From Opitutia bacterium (GTDB taxonomy: Bacteria > Verrucomicrobiota > Verrucomicrobiia > Opitutales > Opitutaceae): DNA of 64,000 nucleotides. Made by a program: the position numbers and the translations under genes. Positions 33,775-42,095 of the stretch are shown here, one piece after another; the first letter of the stretch is position 1, and each line of letters opens with the position of its first letter. The notes beneath the pieces are model-generated. The model was not told the origin of the DNA, ran no database searches, and saw only the letters and a list, made by a program, of their open reading frames with translations. Location: contig PLMW01000069.1 in NCBI GenBank assembly GCA_003142615.1, forward strand, positions 31,302 to 95,301, given 5' to 3'.

Positions 33775-34422
33775 GTGTCCGTCGTATCACAAGCCACCCG
33801 CGAGCATATATTGAAAGCCGCTGAACATTTGTTCGGTCAGCATGGCTTTTCCTGCGCGTCCCTTAGGCAGATTACCGATGAGGCTGGAGTGAATTTGGCG
33901 GCGGTTAACTATTATTTCGGATCAAAAGAGGATCTGTACAAACAGATGTTGTTCCGGCGCGTCCGCCCCGTGAATGAGGAACGGCTCAACCTCCTGACCC
34001 AGGCGGAGCAGCTGGCTGGTGACCAACCCGTGCCGCTTCGCTCCGTTCTCGACACCTTCATCCGTCCGCTTCTCCGTCGTGCCGCCGACAGCGCGCTGGG
34101 TGGAATGTCCTTTCTACGTCTGATCAGCCGTGATCTGACGGACCCGCAACCGTTCATGCTTGATGAAATGGCCCGCGAGTTTGATCCGCTGGTAACCCGC
34201 TACACCCACGTCCTGACCCAAGCCCTGCCCGGCACGCCGCTGCCCGAGCTCTTCTGGCGGATGCAGTTTACCATCGGCGCTGTGCTCTATGCGGCGGCGC
34301 ACCAGCATGACTTTGAACGCATTTCGCACGGTCTCTGCCGCGGTGATGACTTCGATGGATGTATCCATCGCCTGATCGATTTCTGCGCGGCCGGCCTGGG
34401 CGCACCGCTGTCCACGTCATGA
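33775..34422 (+). CDS. TetR family regulator, CerR/CecR-like
   Basis: A 215-residue TetR protein starting at GTG 33775 with VSVVSQATREHILKAAEHLFGQHGFSCASLRQITDEAGVNLAAVNYYFGSKEDLYKQMLFRRV. The 'ASLRQITDEAGVNLAAVNYYFGSKE' helix-turn-helix and the following 'RPVNEERL' fit the CerR/YbiH (DUF1956) group. E. coli CecR (YbiH) of this group regulates ybhGFSR, the same transporter type as at 1719-7070 here. An operator-like palindrome lies upstream, and a tiny membrane peptide of the VATEPD family lies downstream. That pairing is a striking link between two distant loci. The ligand is unknown. Confidence 0.88.
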   Translation: MSVVSQATREHILKAAEHLFGQHGFSCASLRQITDEAGVNLAAVNYYFGSKEDLYKQMLFRRVRPVNEERLNLLTQAEQLAGDQPVPLRSVLDTFIRPLLRRAADSALGGMSFLRLISRDLTDPQPFMLDEMAREFDPLVTRYTHVLTQALPGTPLPELFWRMQFTIGAVLYAAAHQHDFERISHGLCRGDDFDGCIHRLIDFCAAGLGAPLSTS

Positions 34423-34497
34423 GCACCACCCCGTCTGTCATCACACCCGTATGGGCATCCGGCACAGTACTTTAATCATTACGGGGCCTGCTGCCGG

Positions 34498-34526
34498 TTG
34501 GCAAAAGCCGGGAACAAGCTTATCTT
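34498..34526 (+). promoter_or_regulatory. Putative sigma-70-like promoter of the second tiny peptide gene
   Basis: TTGGCA (34498-34503), 17-base spacer, TATCTT (34521-34526). It would start transcription about 25-30 bases before the ATG at 34560. Confidence 0.5.
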
Positions 34527-34559
34527 TCAGTACTCTTACCGACCTGACCACACCAAGCA

Positions 34560-34640
34560 ATGATCGCAACCGTCCTAGTCCTTGCCCTGCTCACCGCCCT
34601 CGTGGCGACCGAGCCCGATCACGACCGTGATTCGGAATAG
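34560..34640 (+). CDS. Tiny membrane peptide, VATEPD-tail family (copy 2)
   Basis: A 26-residue frame beginning MIATVLVLALLTALVATEPD, then HDRDSE. The hydrophobic segment, the LVATEPD junction and the acidic tail match the peptide encoded at 3708-3806. It lies 137 bases downstream of a TetR gene and has its own promoter-like sequence. Its ribosome-binding site is weak. No homologous family is known to me. Confidence 0.55.
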   Translation: MIATVLVLALLTALVATEPDHDRDSE

Positions 34641-34766
34641 GGCGCATTTCTCCCTTCCGCGACAGAGGAATCAAATCCCCGCCATTACTCAGAGCCTCGA
34701 CCAAGGCAGACTGACTTCAGCCCCGCGCCCCGGGCGCCACTCGCGAACGCCACCGCCATGAATTGG

Positions 34767-34803
34767 CAAAGCCGCCCTCCCTGCGGAGAGCGGCTTTGTT
34801 TGC
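34767..34803 (+). terminator. Hairpin terminator after the tiny peptide gene
   Basis: Nine-base arms CAAAGCCGC and GCGGCTTTG with a 14-nt loop, followed by a short T-rich tract (TTTGCTTT). It is convergent with the TonB gene that ends at 34844 and may serve both directions. Confidence 0.55.
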
Positions 34804-34843
34804 TTTCAGTTTTGAATCAGGATGGTGAGGTCGGTGCCCGGAC

Positions 34844-35218
34844 TCATTCCGACTCACTGACGACCACCGGCAGCAGGACCTTCATCGACACAGGGGTGCC
34901 GTTGGGTTTAGCCGGCGCAAACTTCCACTGCTTGACCGTCTCACGTACCAACGCGCCAAAGGCGTCGTCCGTGGTGGAGAGCACGTGAACGTCCTGCAAC
35001 TTGCCCGTGGCATCGACAGTGAATTCGACCTCCACCTTGACTCCAGCCAGTGAGGAATCGGCCTCGGGCGCGACGATTTTGACCGGCACCGGGATGTCGG
35101 TGCGGCCGCTGTAGGAGTTGATGTAGGCTTGCGTGGTAGTCAGGCCAAACGCGAGCGGCGCCACAGCGCCGAGCGCGAACAGACTGACGATTTTGGTGAA
35201 CATGCTGACGTGTTTCAT
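34844..35218 (-). CDS. Small TonB C-terminal-domain protein
   Basis: A 124-residue exported protein: signal peptide (MFTKIVSLFALGAVAPLAFG) and then a single TonB_C-like domain (PVPVKIVAPEADSSLAGVKVEVEFTVDATGKLQDVHVLSTTDDAFGALVRETVKQWKFAPAKPNGTPVSMKVLLPV). No proline-rich spacer or membrane anchor is seen, so it is not a full TonB. Small proteins of this type are frequent in Opitutaceae, and their role is unknown. The start is ATG 35218, with GGAG 10 bases upstream. That GGAG lies inside the hairpin at 35229-35249. Confidence 0.82.
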   Translation of the reverse strand: MKHVSMFTKIVSLFALGAVAPLAFGLTTTQAYINSYSGRTDIPVPVKIVAPEADSSLAGVKVEVEFTVDATGKLQDVHVLSTTDDAFGALVRETVKQWKFAPAKPNGTPVSMKVLLPVVVSESE

Positions 35219-35228
35219 GGTGTGATAA

Positions 35229-35249
35229 GCTCCGCCGTGCCGGCGGAGC
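35229..35249 (-). promoter_or_regulatory. Hairpin sequestering the ribosome-binding site of the TonB-domain gene
   Basis: Perfect nine-base arms GCTCCGCCG / CGGCGGAGC with a 3-nt loop (read on the minus strand, upstream of the ATG at 35218). The 3' arm carries the GGAG Shine-Dalgarno. Formation would block ribosome access. Confidence 0.6.
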
Positions 35250-35629
35250 GTTTGTTTTTCTGTTTCAGGTTGATCGTCCGGAGGACCGACGGTCGGGTGA
35301 CCGGCAGTCACGAACGGTTTTGACGGCGCAGAGGAGAAATTCCCTGTTCCGGCAAAGTCTGGTTTTGGGTGTGGTGCCACATACGCAATCTCCCCTGCGT
35401 CGACGACCGCCTATGGAACGCAATGGTGGCGCCAAACTCCCGCAGATCCTTCAAAGAACCTTGAGGTCCCTGAAGAAAGCAATGGCGGCATTCTAACCGC
35501 GGCTTGTGAAAAGCAGGCGACATGCCGGTGAAAGGCAGGTGAAAATGTTTCATTCAGCCCGCCCGGACGGCGCGCCATGCATGCCGTTCATCCTCCCGGT
35601 GATGGAATCATCGCGCCTTGCGCAAAATC
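35250..35629. other. Intergenic region upstream of the TonB-domain gene
   Basis: About 380 bases between two minus-strand genes with no credible protein. It contains two 'CGCAATGG' or 'AGCAATGG' stretches (about 35415 and 35480) with nearby inverted sequence, but no consistent fold. A promoter for the TonB gene must lie here. Confidence 0.4.
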
Positions 35630-36352
35630 TCACACGCACCCGAACCGGCGCAGGTATTTCAACGCCACCACGAACTCGTTGGGGAGCGGAGCGCGCAGCG
35701 TCACGCGTTCGCGCGTCTCCGGATGCGTCACCGTCAGTTCACTGACATGCAGGGCGAGCCGGCTGATCAGTGGCCGTTCGTTCTCGCGCCCCTTGTAGCC
35801 GCGCTTGAGGCCGGACAGCAGCAGCTGTGTGTCATTGCCGTAGAAGGCGTCGTTGAGGATCGGCAGTCCGTGGGCCGCCAGGTGCACGCGGAGCTGGTGC
35901 GTGCGTCCCGTAAGCGGCCGGCATTCCAGCCAGCTGAAGCCTCTGAAGCGCTCCAGCACGCGGAAATGCGTGACGCTCGGCTTGCCGCCTTTCTTCACCG
36001 CGCGCATCAAGCCGGGCCGGCTCTCGTCCGCGCGCAGCGCGAGTTCGACCGTGAACTCGTCCGGCGCCGCCGCGCCCGCCACCAGCGCGTGGTAGACCTT
36101 CTCCGCGGTTTTCGCCTGGAACTGCCCGCTTAAAATATCGAGCGCGCGCTTGGTTTTCGTGCACAGCAACACTCCGCTCGTGTCGGCGTCGAGCCGGTGC
36201 ACGTTCGCGACGCCGTGTCCGAGTTTCGCGTGCACCAGCGCCATGAGGTTCTCGCTTTGTTTGTCCAATCGGTCGGGCGCAACCAGCAGGCCGCTCGGCT
36301 TGTCGAAGCCGAGCAGCGCGTCGTCCTCATAAATGATCGGCGGCAGGGCCAT
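35630..36352 (-). CDS. RluA-family pseudouridine synthase
   Basis: A 240-residue enzyme isomerising uridine in rRNA or tRNA. The catalytic Asp lies in VHRLDADTSGVLL, preceded by LLGFDKPSGLLVAP and followed by CRPLTGRTHQLRVHLAAHGLPILNDAFYG. There is no S4 domain, as in RluA and RluC-like short forms. Target RNA and position cannot be assigned. It is divergent from the alpha/beta hydrolase gene at 36473. Confidence 0.9.
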   Translation of the reverse strand: MALPPIIYEDDALLGFDKPSGLLVAPDRLDKQSENLMALVHAKLGHGVANVHRLDADTSGVLLCTKTKRALDILSGQFQAKTAEKVYHALVAGAAAPDEFTVELALRADESRPGLMRAVKKGGKPSVTHFRVLERFRGFSWLECRPLTGRTHQLRVHLAAHGLPILNDAFYGNDTQLLLSGLKRGYKGRENERPLISRLALHVSELTVTHPETRERVTLRAPLPNEFVVALKYLRRFGCV

Positions 36353-36472
36353 CCCCCATCAGATGGGAAAATGCGCGATGAAAGTCACGGGAAAGTTTCG
36401 CCCGCGTTAAGTTTGGGTGACCAAGGCGCTTTCCTTTTGCCTCGCTTCCCGCCGCGCCGAAGCGTGAACGCC

Positions 36473-37585
36473 ATGGCCGTCATGCCCTGGCTCAGCCTGT
36501 TTTCGTCCTTCCCGCTTACGGCGCAGATCGGCCGTTTCGCGTCGCCGGGACCATTCCGCACCTTCCTCCGCACGACCGGCTACAAGCTCCGCCCGCCGCG
36601 GCCGGTGCCGTTCGGGCCAGCCATCCGCCATCGGCAGGAGGCGCTGCTGGCGAGCCGCGCGGCCGCTCCGCACCAGCGGGCCGCACTCCTGCACGAGGCG
36701 CGGCCCGGCCCAGTGCCAACCATTGTGCTTGGCGGCTTCGTGCCTGACGCCACCGAAGCCGTGTTTCTTCTGCGCGGCACGCTGCTCCATGCCGGCAGCC
36801 TTTACTGCTTCAACTATTCCCGCCGCGGTTTTTCGACCGACCTGCTCTGCGCCCAGCTTTCCGACCTCGTGGATGAGCTCAATCTCCTGCACGGCCGGCC
36901 GCCGGTCATTTTTGCGATCAGCTTCGGCGCCGGCCTGCTCATGGAATGGCTGCGGCGCACGCGCGGCGCCAGGAACCAACCCGGCCTGCGCGGCCTCGTC
37001 CTAGTCAGCCCCGTGGCCTGCGTCGCGGACCTTCTGCCAGCGGGCGCAACAAAGCCGGGCACGCTGCTGGGCCGCGCGCTCAAGCCTTACATCGAGACGG
37101 GGGCCACCGTCGACCCGCAGCTGGTCGAGAAATCGCGGACCATCTTTCAAAAAATGTTCGAAGCCGGGGCGCAAAACAAGGAGGCGCTCGGCGCGATTTT
37201 GAGCCGGGTGGAACTCGCGCATCTGCGCTCCGCAGTGCTGGGCACGATCCGGGGGATCGATTTTCAGGGTGCGTGTGAGCGCATCCAGTCACTTCGGCAG
37301 CTGGCGATTCCTACCGCGGATGCCGGCCCGCTGGCCGGCGTACCGACGCTCATTCTCTATGCCGAAAAGGAAAGCGCCGTGCTCGCCGAACGTTCCCCCA
37401 CGCGTTGCGCACTCGAAAACACGCCGCGGGTCTGGTTCCCGCAGGGCGAGTGCCGGCTGATCACCAACCGCCGGGGCAGCCCCGTCCAGCATGCTTCACT
37501 CATTTTTCATTGTTCCGATTTCCAGCCGCCCATCGCGGCATTCTATCGCCGGTTAAAATCAGGTAAGGCGCGCCAGGCGGCGTGA
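36473..37585 (+). CDS. Alpha/beta-hydrolase family protein coupled to a GH3-type enzyme
   Basis: A 370-residue serine hydrolase-like protein. The oxyanion region is VPTIVLGGFVPDATEAVF, and the nucleophile elbow is FAISFGAGLLMEWL with Ser in S-F-G. Later strands include GLRGLVLVSPVAC and PTLILYAEKES. A classical catalytic Asp-His pair is not easy to assign, and the final His (QHASLIF) is in doubt. Start is ATG 36473; GTG 36464 is a possible alternative. Its stop overlaps a GTG of the next gene, so the two are probably co-translated. The GH3 enzyme suggests a role in acyl transfer or conjugation. Confidence 0.7.
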   Translation: MAVMPWLSLFSSFPLTAQIGRFASPGPFRTFLRTTGYKLRPPRPVPFGPAIRHRQEALLASRAAAPHQRAALLHEARPGPVPTIVLGGFVPDATEAVFLLRGTLLHAGSLYCFNYSRRGFSTDLLCAQLSDLVDELNLLHGRPPVIFAISFGAGLLMEWLRRTRGARNQPGLRGLVLVSPVACVADLLPAGATKPGTLLGRALKPYIETGATVDPQLVEKSRTIFQKMFEAGAQNKEALGAILSRVELAHLRSAVLGTIRGIDFQGACERIQSLRQLAIPTADAGPLAGVPTLILYAEKESAVLAERSPTRCALENTPRVWFPQGECRLITNRRGSPVQHASLIFHCSDFQPPIAAFYRRLKSGKARQAA

Positions 37586-37638
37586 ATTCGCTTGCGGCAT
37601 CCCCGGGCTCTGGCTTCGTCAGGCGTGAAGACCACGTT

Positions 37639-39258
37639 ATGATTGTGCCGCCCAGAGGCCTGGTGAATTTCGCCGCGGGCTGGTTGTCCGCGCGCACGGC
37701 GCGGCGGCTGCGCCGGGCCGATCCCGGGCATGCAGTCCAGCGACACACCTTCGCCTTACTCACCGCCCGGATGGCCGCGACCGCCTTTGGCCGCCGGGTG
37801 GGCATCGAGGCCAGCCTGCCCTACGAGACCTTCCGCACCCGCGTGGCGCCGCGACCCTACGAGGCGTTTGTGTCTTACATCGAGCGCATGATGCGCGGCG
37901 AACCCGGGGTGCTCTGGCCCGGCCGGTGCGCCTTCTTTGCGGTGTCTTCGGGGACCACGGCGGGCCGGACCAAATATCTGCCGATCACCGAGGAGATGTT
38001 CGCGCACTTCCGGAAGGCCGGGCTCGACTCGCTGCTCTACTATACCGCCCGCGTGGGGCGTACCAGCGTGATGCTCGGCCGGCATCTTTTTCTCGGCGGT
38101 TCCACCACGCTCACCCCTATCAAGGAGGCCAGGCCGCATGCCGCGTACACCGGCGACTTGAGCGGCATTGCGGCGCTCAACCTGCCGGCATGGGCGGAGA
38201 AGCATCTCTACGAACCCGGTTCCGACATTGCGCAAATGAACGACTGGCCGGCCAAACTCGAGGCTATTGCCGAGCGTACCCTGCATCGCGACATCACGCT
38301 GCTCGCCGGCATCCCAAGCTGGGTGCTGGTGTTGGCCGAGGTGCTCCGGGCGCGCGCGGCCCGCGAACAGGCAGCCGCGCCGTACCTCAAGGCCATCTGG
38401 CCAAACCTGGAATGCTTGGTGCATGGGGGCGTGCCCCTGGCACCGTTTGCAGATGAGCTGCACGCCACTCTCGGGCCTGACGTCAGCTTCCACGAAGTTT
38501 ATCCGGCCTCCGAGGGCTTTATTGCCGCCCAGGACGCCGACGCCAAGAACGGGCTGCGACTCATGGCAGCCACGGGGCTCTTTTTCGAGTTTCTGCCGAT
38601 GGCGTCCTTCGATGAGGGCAACCTCGCCAACCTCGGCGCGAAAGCCGTGCCGCTCGATGGCGTGCAGGTGGGCGTCGACTATGCCCTGTTGCTCACCACG
38701 CCGGCGGGTCTCTGCCGTTACGTCATCGGGGACGTCGTGCGTTTCCTTTCCACCGACGTGCCGCGACTCATCTATGTCGGCCGCACCAGCCTGCAGCTCA
38801 GTGCGTTTGGTGAGCACGTCATCGAGAAGGAGCTCACCGACTCGCTCCTCGCAGTCTGCCGGCGCCACGGCTGGACCATCGTCAGCTTCCACGTCGCGCC
38901 CGTTTTTGCCGGCACGCTGACCGGCCAGATGCGCGGAGGCCACGAATGGTGGATCGAGCTGAAGGTTCCCTCGGTGGAAACGCCGACGGCCAATGTCATC
39001 AGCCCCGAGCTTGATGCCGAACTTATGCAGCGCAACGACGACTACGAGGCCAAGCGCAAGGGGCATGGCCTTGAGCCGCCGGCCGTGCGGCTGGTCATGC
39101 CCGGCGTGTTCGAGCAGTGGATGAAGAAAAACGGCCGGTGGGGTGGCCAGAGCAAGATGCCCCGCTGCCGGTCCGACCGACTCGTGGCCGACCAACTCGC
39201 CGAATTATCGCGTTTCTACACCGAAGCCCGGCCGCCCCATTTCGTGCGCCGTGGATAG
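37639..39258 (+). CDS. GH3 auxin-responsive-promoter family acyl-adenylate synthetase
   Basis: A 539-residue adenylating enzyme of the GH3 family (plant jasmonate/auxin amido synthetase relatives). The ATP motif SSGTTAGRTKYLPIT and the long adenylation core (FHEVYPASEGFIAAQDADA, CRYVIGDVVRFLST, YVGRTSLQLSAFGEHVIEKEL) are present, as is the C-terminal PPAVRLVMPGVFEQWMKKNGRWGGQSKMPRC. It joins carboxylic acids to an unknown acceptor. ATG 37639 is preferred; GTG 37582, overlapping the previous stop, is the alternative and would add 19 residues. The product in bacteria is not established. Confidence 0.88.
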   Translation: MIVPPRGLVNFAAGWLSARTARRLRRADPGHAVQRHTFALLTARMAATAFGRRVGIEASLPYETFRTRVAPRPYEAFVSYIERMMRGEPGVLWPGRCAFFAVSSGTTAGRTKYLPITEEMFAHFRKAGLDSLLYYTARVGRTSVMLGRHLFLGGSTTLTPIKEARPHAAYTGDLSGIAALNLPAWAEKHLYEPGSDIAQMNDWPAKLEAIAERTLHRDITLLAGIPSWVLVLAEVLRARAAREQAAAPYLKAIWPNLECLVHGGVPLAPFADELHATLGPDVSFHEVYPASEGFIAAQDADAKNGLRLMAATGLFFEFLPMASFDEGNLANLGAKAVPLDGVQVGVDYALLLTTPAGLCRYVIGDVVRFLSTDVPRLIYVGRTSLQLSAFGEHVIEKELTDSLLAVCRRHGWTIVSFHVAPVFAGTLTGQMRGGHEWWIELKVPSVETPTANVISPELDAELMQRNDDYEAKRKGHGLEPPAVRLVMPGVFEQWMKKNGRWGGQSKMPRCRSDRLVADQLAELSRFYTEARPPHFVRRG

Positions 39259-39347
39259 AAATGGCCGGCGCCCGGCACCCCGGTGCGTTGGCACAGGCAA
39301 TGCTCGGGTGGATGATTAACAGGTTGCACGGGTCCTGCCCGCAGGGC

Positions 39348-39435
39348 TTGGGGTAACATGGAGGTTTGGTTGAAGCCGGACCAGGAAAACAATGGGGCCG
39401 GCGTTAGGGGTTATCGCCGGCCCCTTCCGTTTCTT
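39348..39435 (+). other. Structured repeat element A (hairpin, TTGGGGTAAC, hairpin with TTAGGGGT loop)
   Basis: Components: CCTGC-CC-GCAGG hairpin (39334-39345) just upstream, TTGGGGTAAC (39348-39357), then GGGGCCGGCG / CGCCGGCCCC arms (39394-39403, 39415-39424) with an 11-nt loop containing TTAGGGGT, then a T-rich tract. The same parts, in the same order, are seen at 48940-48999. Here it lies between convergent genes (GH3-type enzyme, TlpA) and can also act as terminator. Confidence 0.5.
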
Positions 39436-39520
39436 CCCGGCAACCTTCCCGGCCTTCCGTCTTCCGTATCGCGGCGGGTGCCGGCCCCGGCGTCGAAAGC
39501 GGCGCACGTCCGGGCCGCGG

Positions 39521-40021
39521 CTATTGCAGGAAGGGCGTCACCACCGCCTCGAATTCACCGGCCGGCAGGGCGCCCACCTTGCGGTAGCGGATGGTACCCT
39601 GGCGGTCGATGATAAAGGTCGTGGGGATCGCCTCCACGCCGCCGAACGCCTCGACGATCTTTTCATCGCCCAGCACGATCTGGTAGTTGATTTTCTGGTC
39701 GGTCATGAACTTCTTCACGACCTCAGGACCCTCACGGTCGAGGGACACTCCCACCATCACCAGCCCGGCCCTGGCATACTTCTCCTGAAGCGCGACGTAG
39801 CCGGGAATCTCGGAGCGGCATGGCGCGCACCAGGTGGCCCAGAAGTCGAGCACCACGACCTTGCCTTTGAACTGATCGAAGCTGACGACCGTGCCGTTGA
39901 CATCCTTCAGTTGCCAGGCGGGCGCCGGAGCGGGCTTGAAATCATCGGCGGCGCGCAGGATTGGGGCAGTCAACAGCAGGGAGAGGGCCAGGATGGTGGA
40001 GGGAAACCGGGTGGATTTCAT
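39521..40021 (-). CDS. TlpA/ResA-like thioredoxin family protein
   Basis: A 166-residue exported thioredoxin-fold protein. A signal peptide (STILALSLLLTAPILRA) precedes LKDVNGTVVSFDQFKGKVVVLDFWATWCAPCRSEIPGYVAL, with active-site Cys pair WCAPC, cis-Pro in AIPTTFIIDRQG, and the TlpA-type insertion. Periplasmic reductase for cytochrome c maturation or general disulfide exchange is the usual role. Confidence 0.9.
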   Translation of the reverse strand: MKSTRFPSTILALSLLLTAPILRAADDFKPAPAPAWQLKDVNGTVVSFDQFKGKVVVLDFWATWCAPCRSEIPGYVALQEKYARAGLVMVGVSLDREGPEVVKKFMTDQKINYQIVLGDEKIVEAFGGVEAIPTTFIIDRQGTIRYRKVGALPAGEFEAVVTPFLQ

Positions 40022-40238
40022 AAGGCGGGGAGGCGGGACAATGTGTATGAGCCACCGCCCCCCGCAACTATTCCCGCAAGTTTTCGCTAGGTCCGCACCC
40101 CGCCGATGCGCACAGCCATGCGCTCAGAGAGCCGCACCCTTTTCCACGGGTCTAGGCCGCAAATCACCGGCTATTCCCCGCCGGCAGCCGGCGCCGCTCG
40201 TGCCCGTGCGGCACGGGCTAATGCCCCCTCCCGGGAGG
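40022..40238. other. Intergenic region with GC-rich palindromes
   Basis: About 220 bases between minus-strand genes. A perfect hairpin GCCCGTG-CGG-CACGGGC is at 40202-40218 and GC-rich inverted sequence (GCCGGCAGCCGGCGCC) precedes it. These look REP-like. Nothing else is seen. Confidence 0.45.
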
Positions 40239-41138
40239 CTAGGTTTCCTGCCCGTCGGACATGTCTGTGCCCAGAGTTTCGATGAATTTCTTCATCGCTG
40301 GCGTGAGCACGCGGCCCTTGCGGTGCAGAATGGCGAGCGGGCGGGTGAATTCCTTCCCCTTGAAGTGAATGGCGGAAAGCGTGCCCTGCCTTACCTCCTG
40401 CCGCACGGTGGCCTGCGGCACGATGGCAACCCCCGCGTCGATTTCCACCGCGCGCTTCACCGTCTCGATGTTATCGAACTCCATCACCGGGTCGATCTCG
40501 ATCCGGTTCTCGCGGAAGATCTGGTCGACGGCCTTGCGCGTCGGGATGTCGGGGTCAAAGCCGATGAACTTGTGCCCGGCGAGCGCCTGCAGCTGCACGT
40601 CGCCGGTCTTGGCCAGCGGGTGGCTCGGATGCGTGATGAGCACGAGGTGGTCGTTGCGGAAGGGGATCATCTCGATCTGGCGCATCTTCACGGGAAACGC
40701 CACCAGTCCGAAATCGACCGAGTTGTGCAGAATGTCCTCATAGACGAGGTTCGACCGGCGGTATTCCACGCGGACGTTCACCGACGGATATTCGTGCAGG
40801 AATTTCTTGATGTAAGGCGGCAGCTCATGGAGGCCGATCGAGTAGATCGTCGAGATGCGGATCGTGCCGCTGATGACCTTCTTCATCTCCTGCAGTTCGC
40901 TCAGGAGCTTTTCATACTGGTGCAGGATTTCCTTCGCCGCCTCGTAGACGCGCAGTCCCTCGCGCGTGAGCTGAAACTGCTTCTGGCTGCGGTCAATGAG
41001 CAGCGTCTTGAAATGCCGCTCCATCGCACGCGCCTGTTGACTGACGGCCGACTGTGTGATGCCGTTCAGCTTGGCCGATTTTGAGAAGCTCTTGGTCTCG
41101 ACGAGGTCGGCAAAAATTTTAAAGTTCTCCACTTGCAT
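40239..41138 (-). CDS. LysR family transcriptional regulator (CysB/Cbl-like)
   Basis: A 299-residue LTTR. The winged helix-turn-helix is FADLVETKSFSKSAKLNGITQSAVSQQARAMERHF (residues 7-41); the effector domain begins about residue 90 (ISGTIRISTIYSIGLHELP). ATG 41138 is chosen because MQVENFKIFADLV is the usual start. The divergent partner is yggS, 70 bases away, with an LTTR-box-like sequence between them (41170-41187). The ligand is unknown. Confidence 0.9.
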   Translation of the reverse strand: MQVENFKIFADLVETKSFSKSAKLNGITQSAVSQQARAMERHFKTLLIDRSQKQFQLTREGLRVYEAAKEILHQYEKLLSELQEMKKVISGTIRISTIYSIGLHELPPYIKKFLHEYPSVNVRVEYRRSNLVYEDILHNSVDFGLVAFPVKMRQIEMIPFRNDHLVLITHPSHPLAKTGDVQLQALAGHKFIGFDPDIPTRKAVDQIFRENRIEIDPVMEFDNIETVKRAVEIDAGVAIVPQATVRQEVRQGTLSAIHFKGKEFTRPLAILHRKGRVLTPAMKKFIETLGTDMSDGQET

Positions 41139-41169
41139 GGTAAGCGATTTTTTCGGCCTTATTATCAAG

Positions 41170-41187
41170 TGCACTAATTGGGGTGCA
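41170..41187. promoter_or_regulatory. LysR-type box between lysR and yggS
   Basis: Inverted repeat TGCAC-N8-GTGCA in the 70-base divergent gap. The arms match the T-N11-A-type layout of LTTR recognition sites and lie about 20 bases from the yggS start. Confidence 0.55.
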
Positions 41188-41208
41188 ATCTTTTAAGAAG
41201 GCTGCTTA

Positions 41209-41904
41209 ATGTTCATTGCTTACGAAACTTTTAGGGAGCGGGCCGATGCCGTGCGAGAGCAAATCGCCGCAGCCTGCCACCGGGCGGGGCGGGATCCGGG
41301 CGGAGTGCAGCTGCTGGCGGTGACCAAGACCCATCCTCCGGCCGCCGCCGAATACGCCGCCCGCTACGGACTTCCGGCCGTCGGCGAGAATCGCGTGCAG
41401 GAAGGCGTGGAGAAACGGGCGCAGTGTACCGCCGCCATCCGCTGGGAACTCATCGGCCACCTGCAGTCGAACAAGGCCCGGCTCGCCGCCGCGCATTTTG
41501 ACCGCGTGCAGAGCGTCGACAGTGTAAAACTGCTGGCCCTGCTTGACCGTGCCGCCGGCGAACAGGACCGCCGCCTGGCCCTCCTCCTCCAAATCAACGC
41601 CGGCCACGATCCCAATAAATTTGGGGCCGAACCCGCCGACGCGCCGCGCCTGCTCGAGACCGCGCTCACTCTTCCCCACCTCCAGATCGACGGCCTCATG
41701 GCCATCGCGCCGCTCTCTGACGATCCCGGGGTGGCGCAGCGCACCTTTGCCAGCCTGCGCGAATTGCGCGACCGGCTCGCGATCCAGTTTGGCGTTCCGC
41801 TGCCTGAACTCTCCATGGGCATGACCGGCGACCTCGCCCTGGCCGTCGCCGAGGGCAGCACCCTGGTCCGCGTCGGCACCGCTCTTTTCGGTCCACGCAA
41901 CTGA
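41209..41904 (+). CDS. yggS: YggS/PROSC-type PLP homeostasis protein
   Basis: A 231-residue PLP-binding protein with an alanine-racemase-like barrel. The PLP lysine is in LLAVTKTHPP; other family positions are VGENRVQEGVEK, WELIGHLQSNKAR, LLQINAGHDPNKFG, HLQIDGLMAI and LSMGMTGDLALAVAEGSTLVRVGTALFG. It buffers pyridoxal phosphate in the cytosol. It is divergent from the LysR gene. Confidence 0.93.
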   Translation: MFIAYETFRERADAVREQIAAACHRAGRDPGGVQLLAVTKTHPPAAAEYAARYGLPAVGENRVQEGVEKRAQCTAAIRWELIGHLQSNKARLAAAHFDRVQSVDSVKLLALLDRAAGEQDRRLALLLQINAGHDPNKFGAEPADAPRLLETALTLPHLQIDGLMAIAPLSDDPGVAQRTFASLRELRDRLAIQFGVPLPELSMGMTGDLALAVAEGSTLVRVGTALFGPRN

Positions 41905-41963
41905 GCGCCTGCCCAAGCCCGGAACCGTGGTTGGCCGGCTGCGAATCGCCCCAGTGCATTATG

Positions 41964-42016
41964 ATCAGCCCGCCTCGGGCTGATGATTGCGGATTGCGGA
42001 TTATGGGTTGTGGATA
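41964..42016 (+). repeat. Hairpin followed by heptad degenerate repeat
   Basis: Hairpin ATCAGCCCG-CCT-CGGGCTGAT (41964-41984, nine-base arms, no T-run) merges into five 7-mers (GATGATT, GCGGATT, GCGGATT, ATGGGTT, GTGGATA) at 41982-42016. It lies between yggS and aroE. Confidence 0.6.
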
Positions 42017-42095
42017 GAGGCTGCCTTCACGCCGCCACTCCTCTCTCCGGTTTATCCACCGTGGTGCTGGCAGAGGCGGCGATCCATCATTCGCA

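Noticed and set aside
37756..39195. 480-codon frame antisense to the GH3-type gene
   Set aside because: Shadow frame; the GH3 protein is complete on the other strand.
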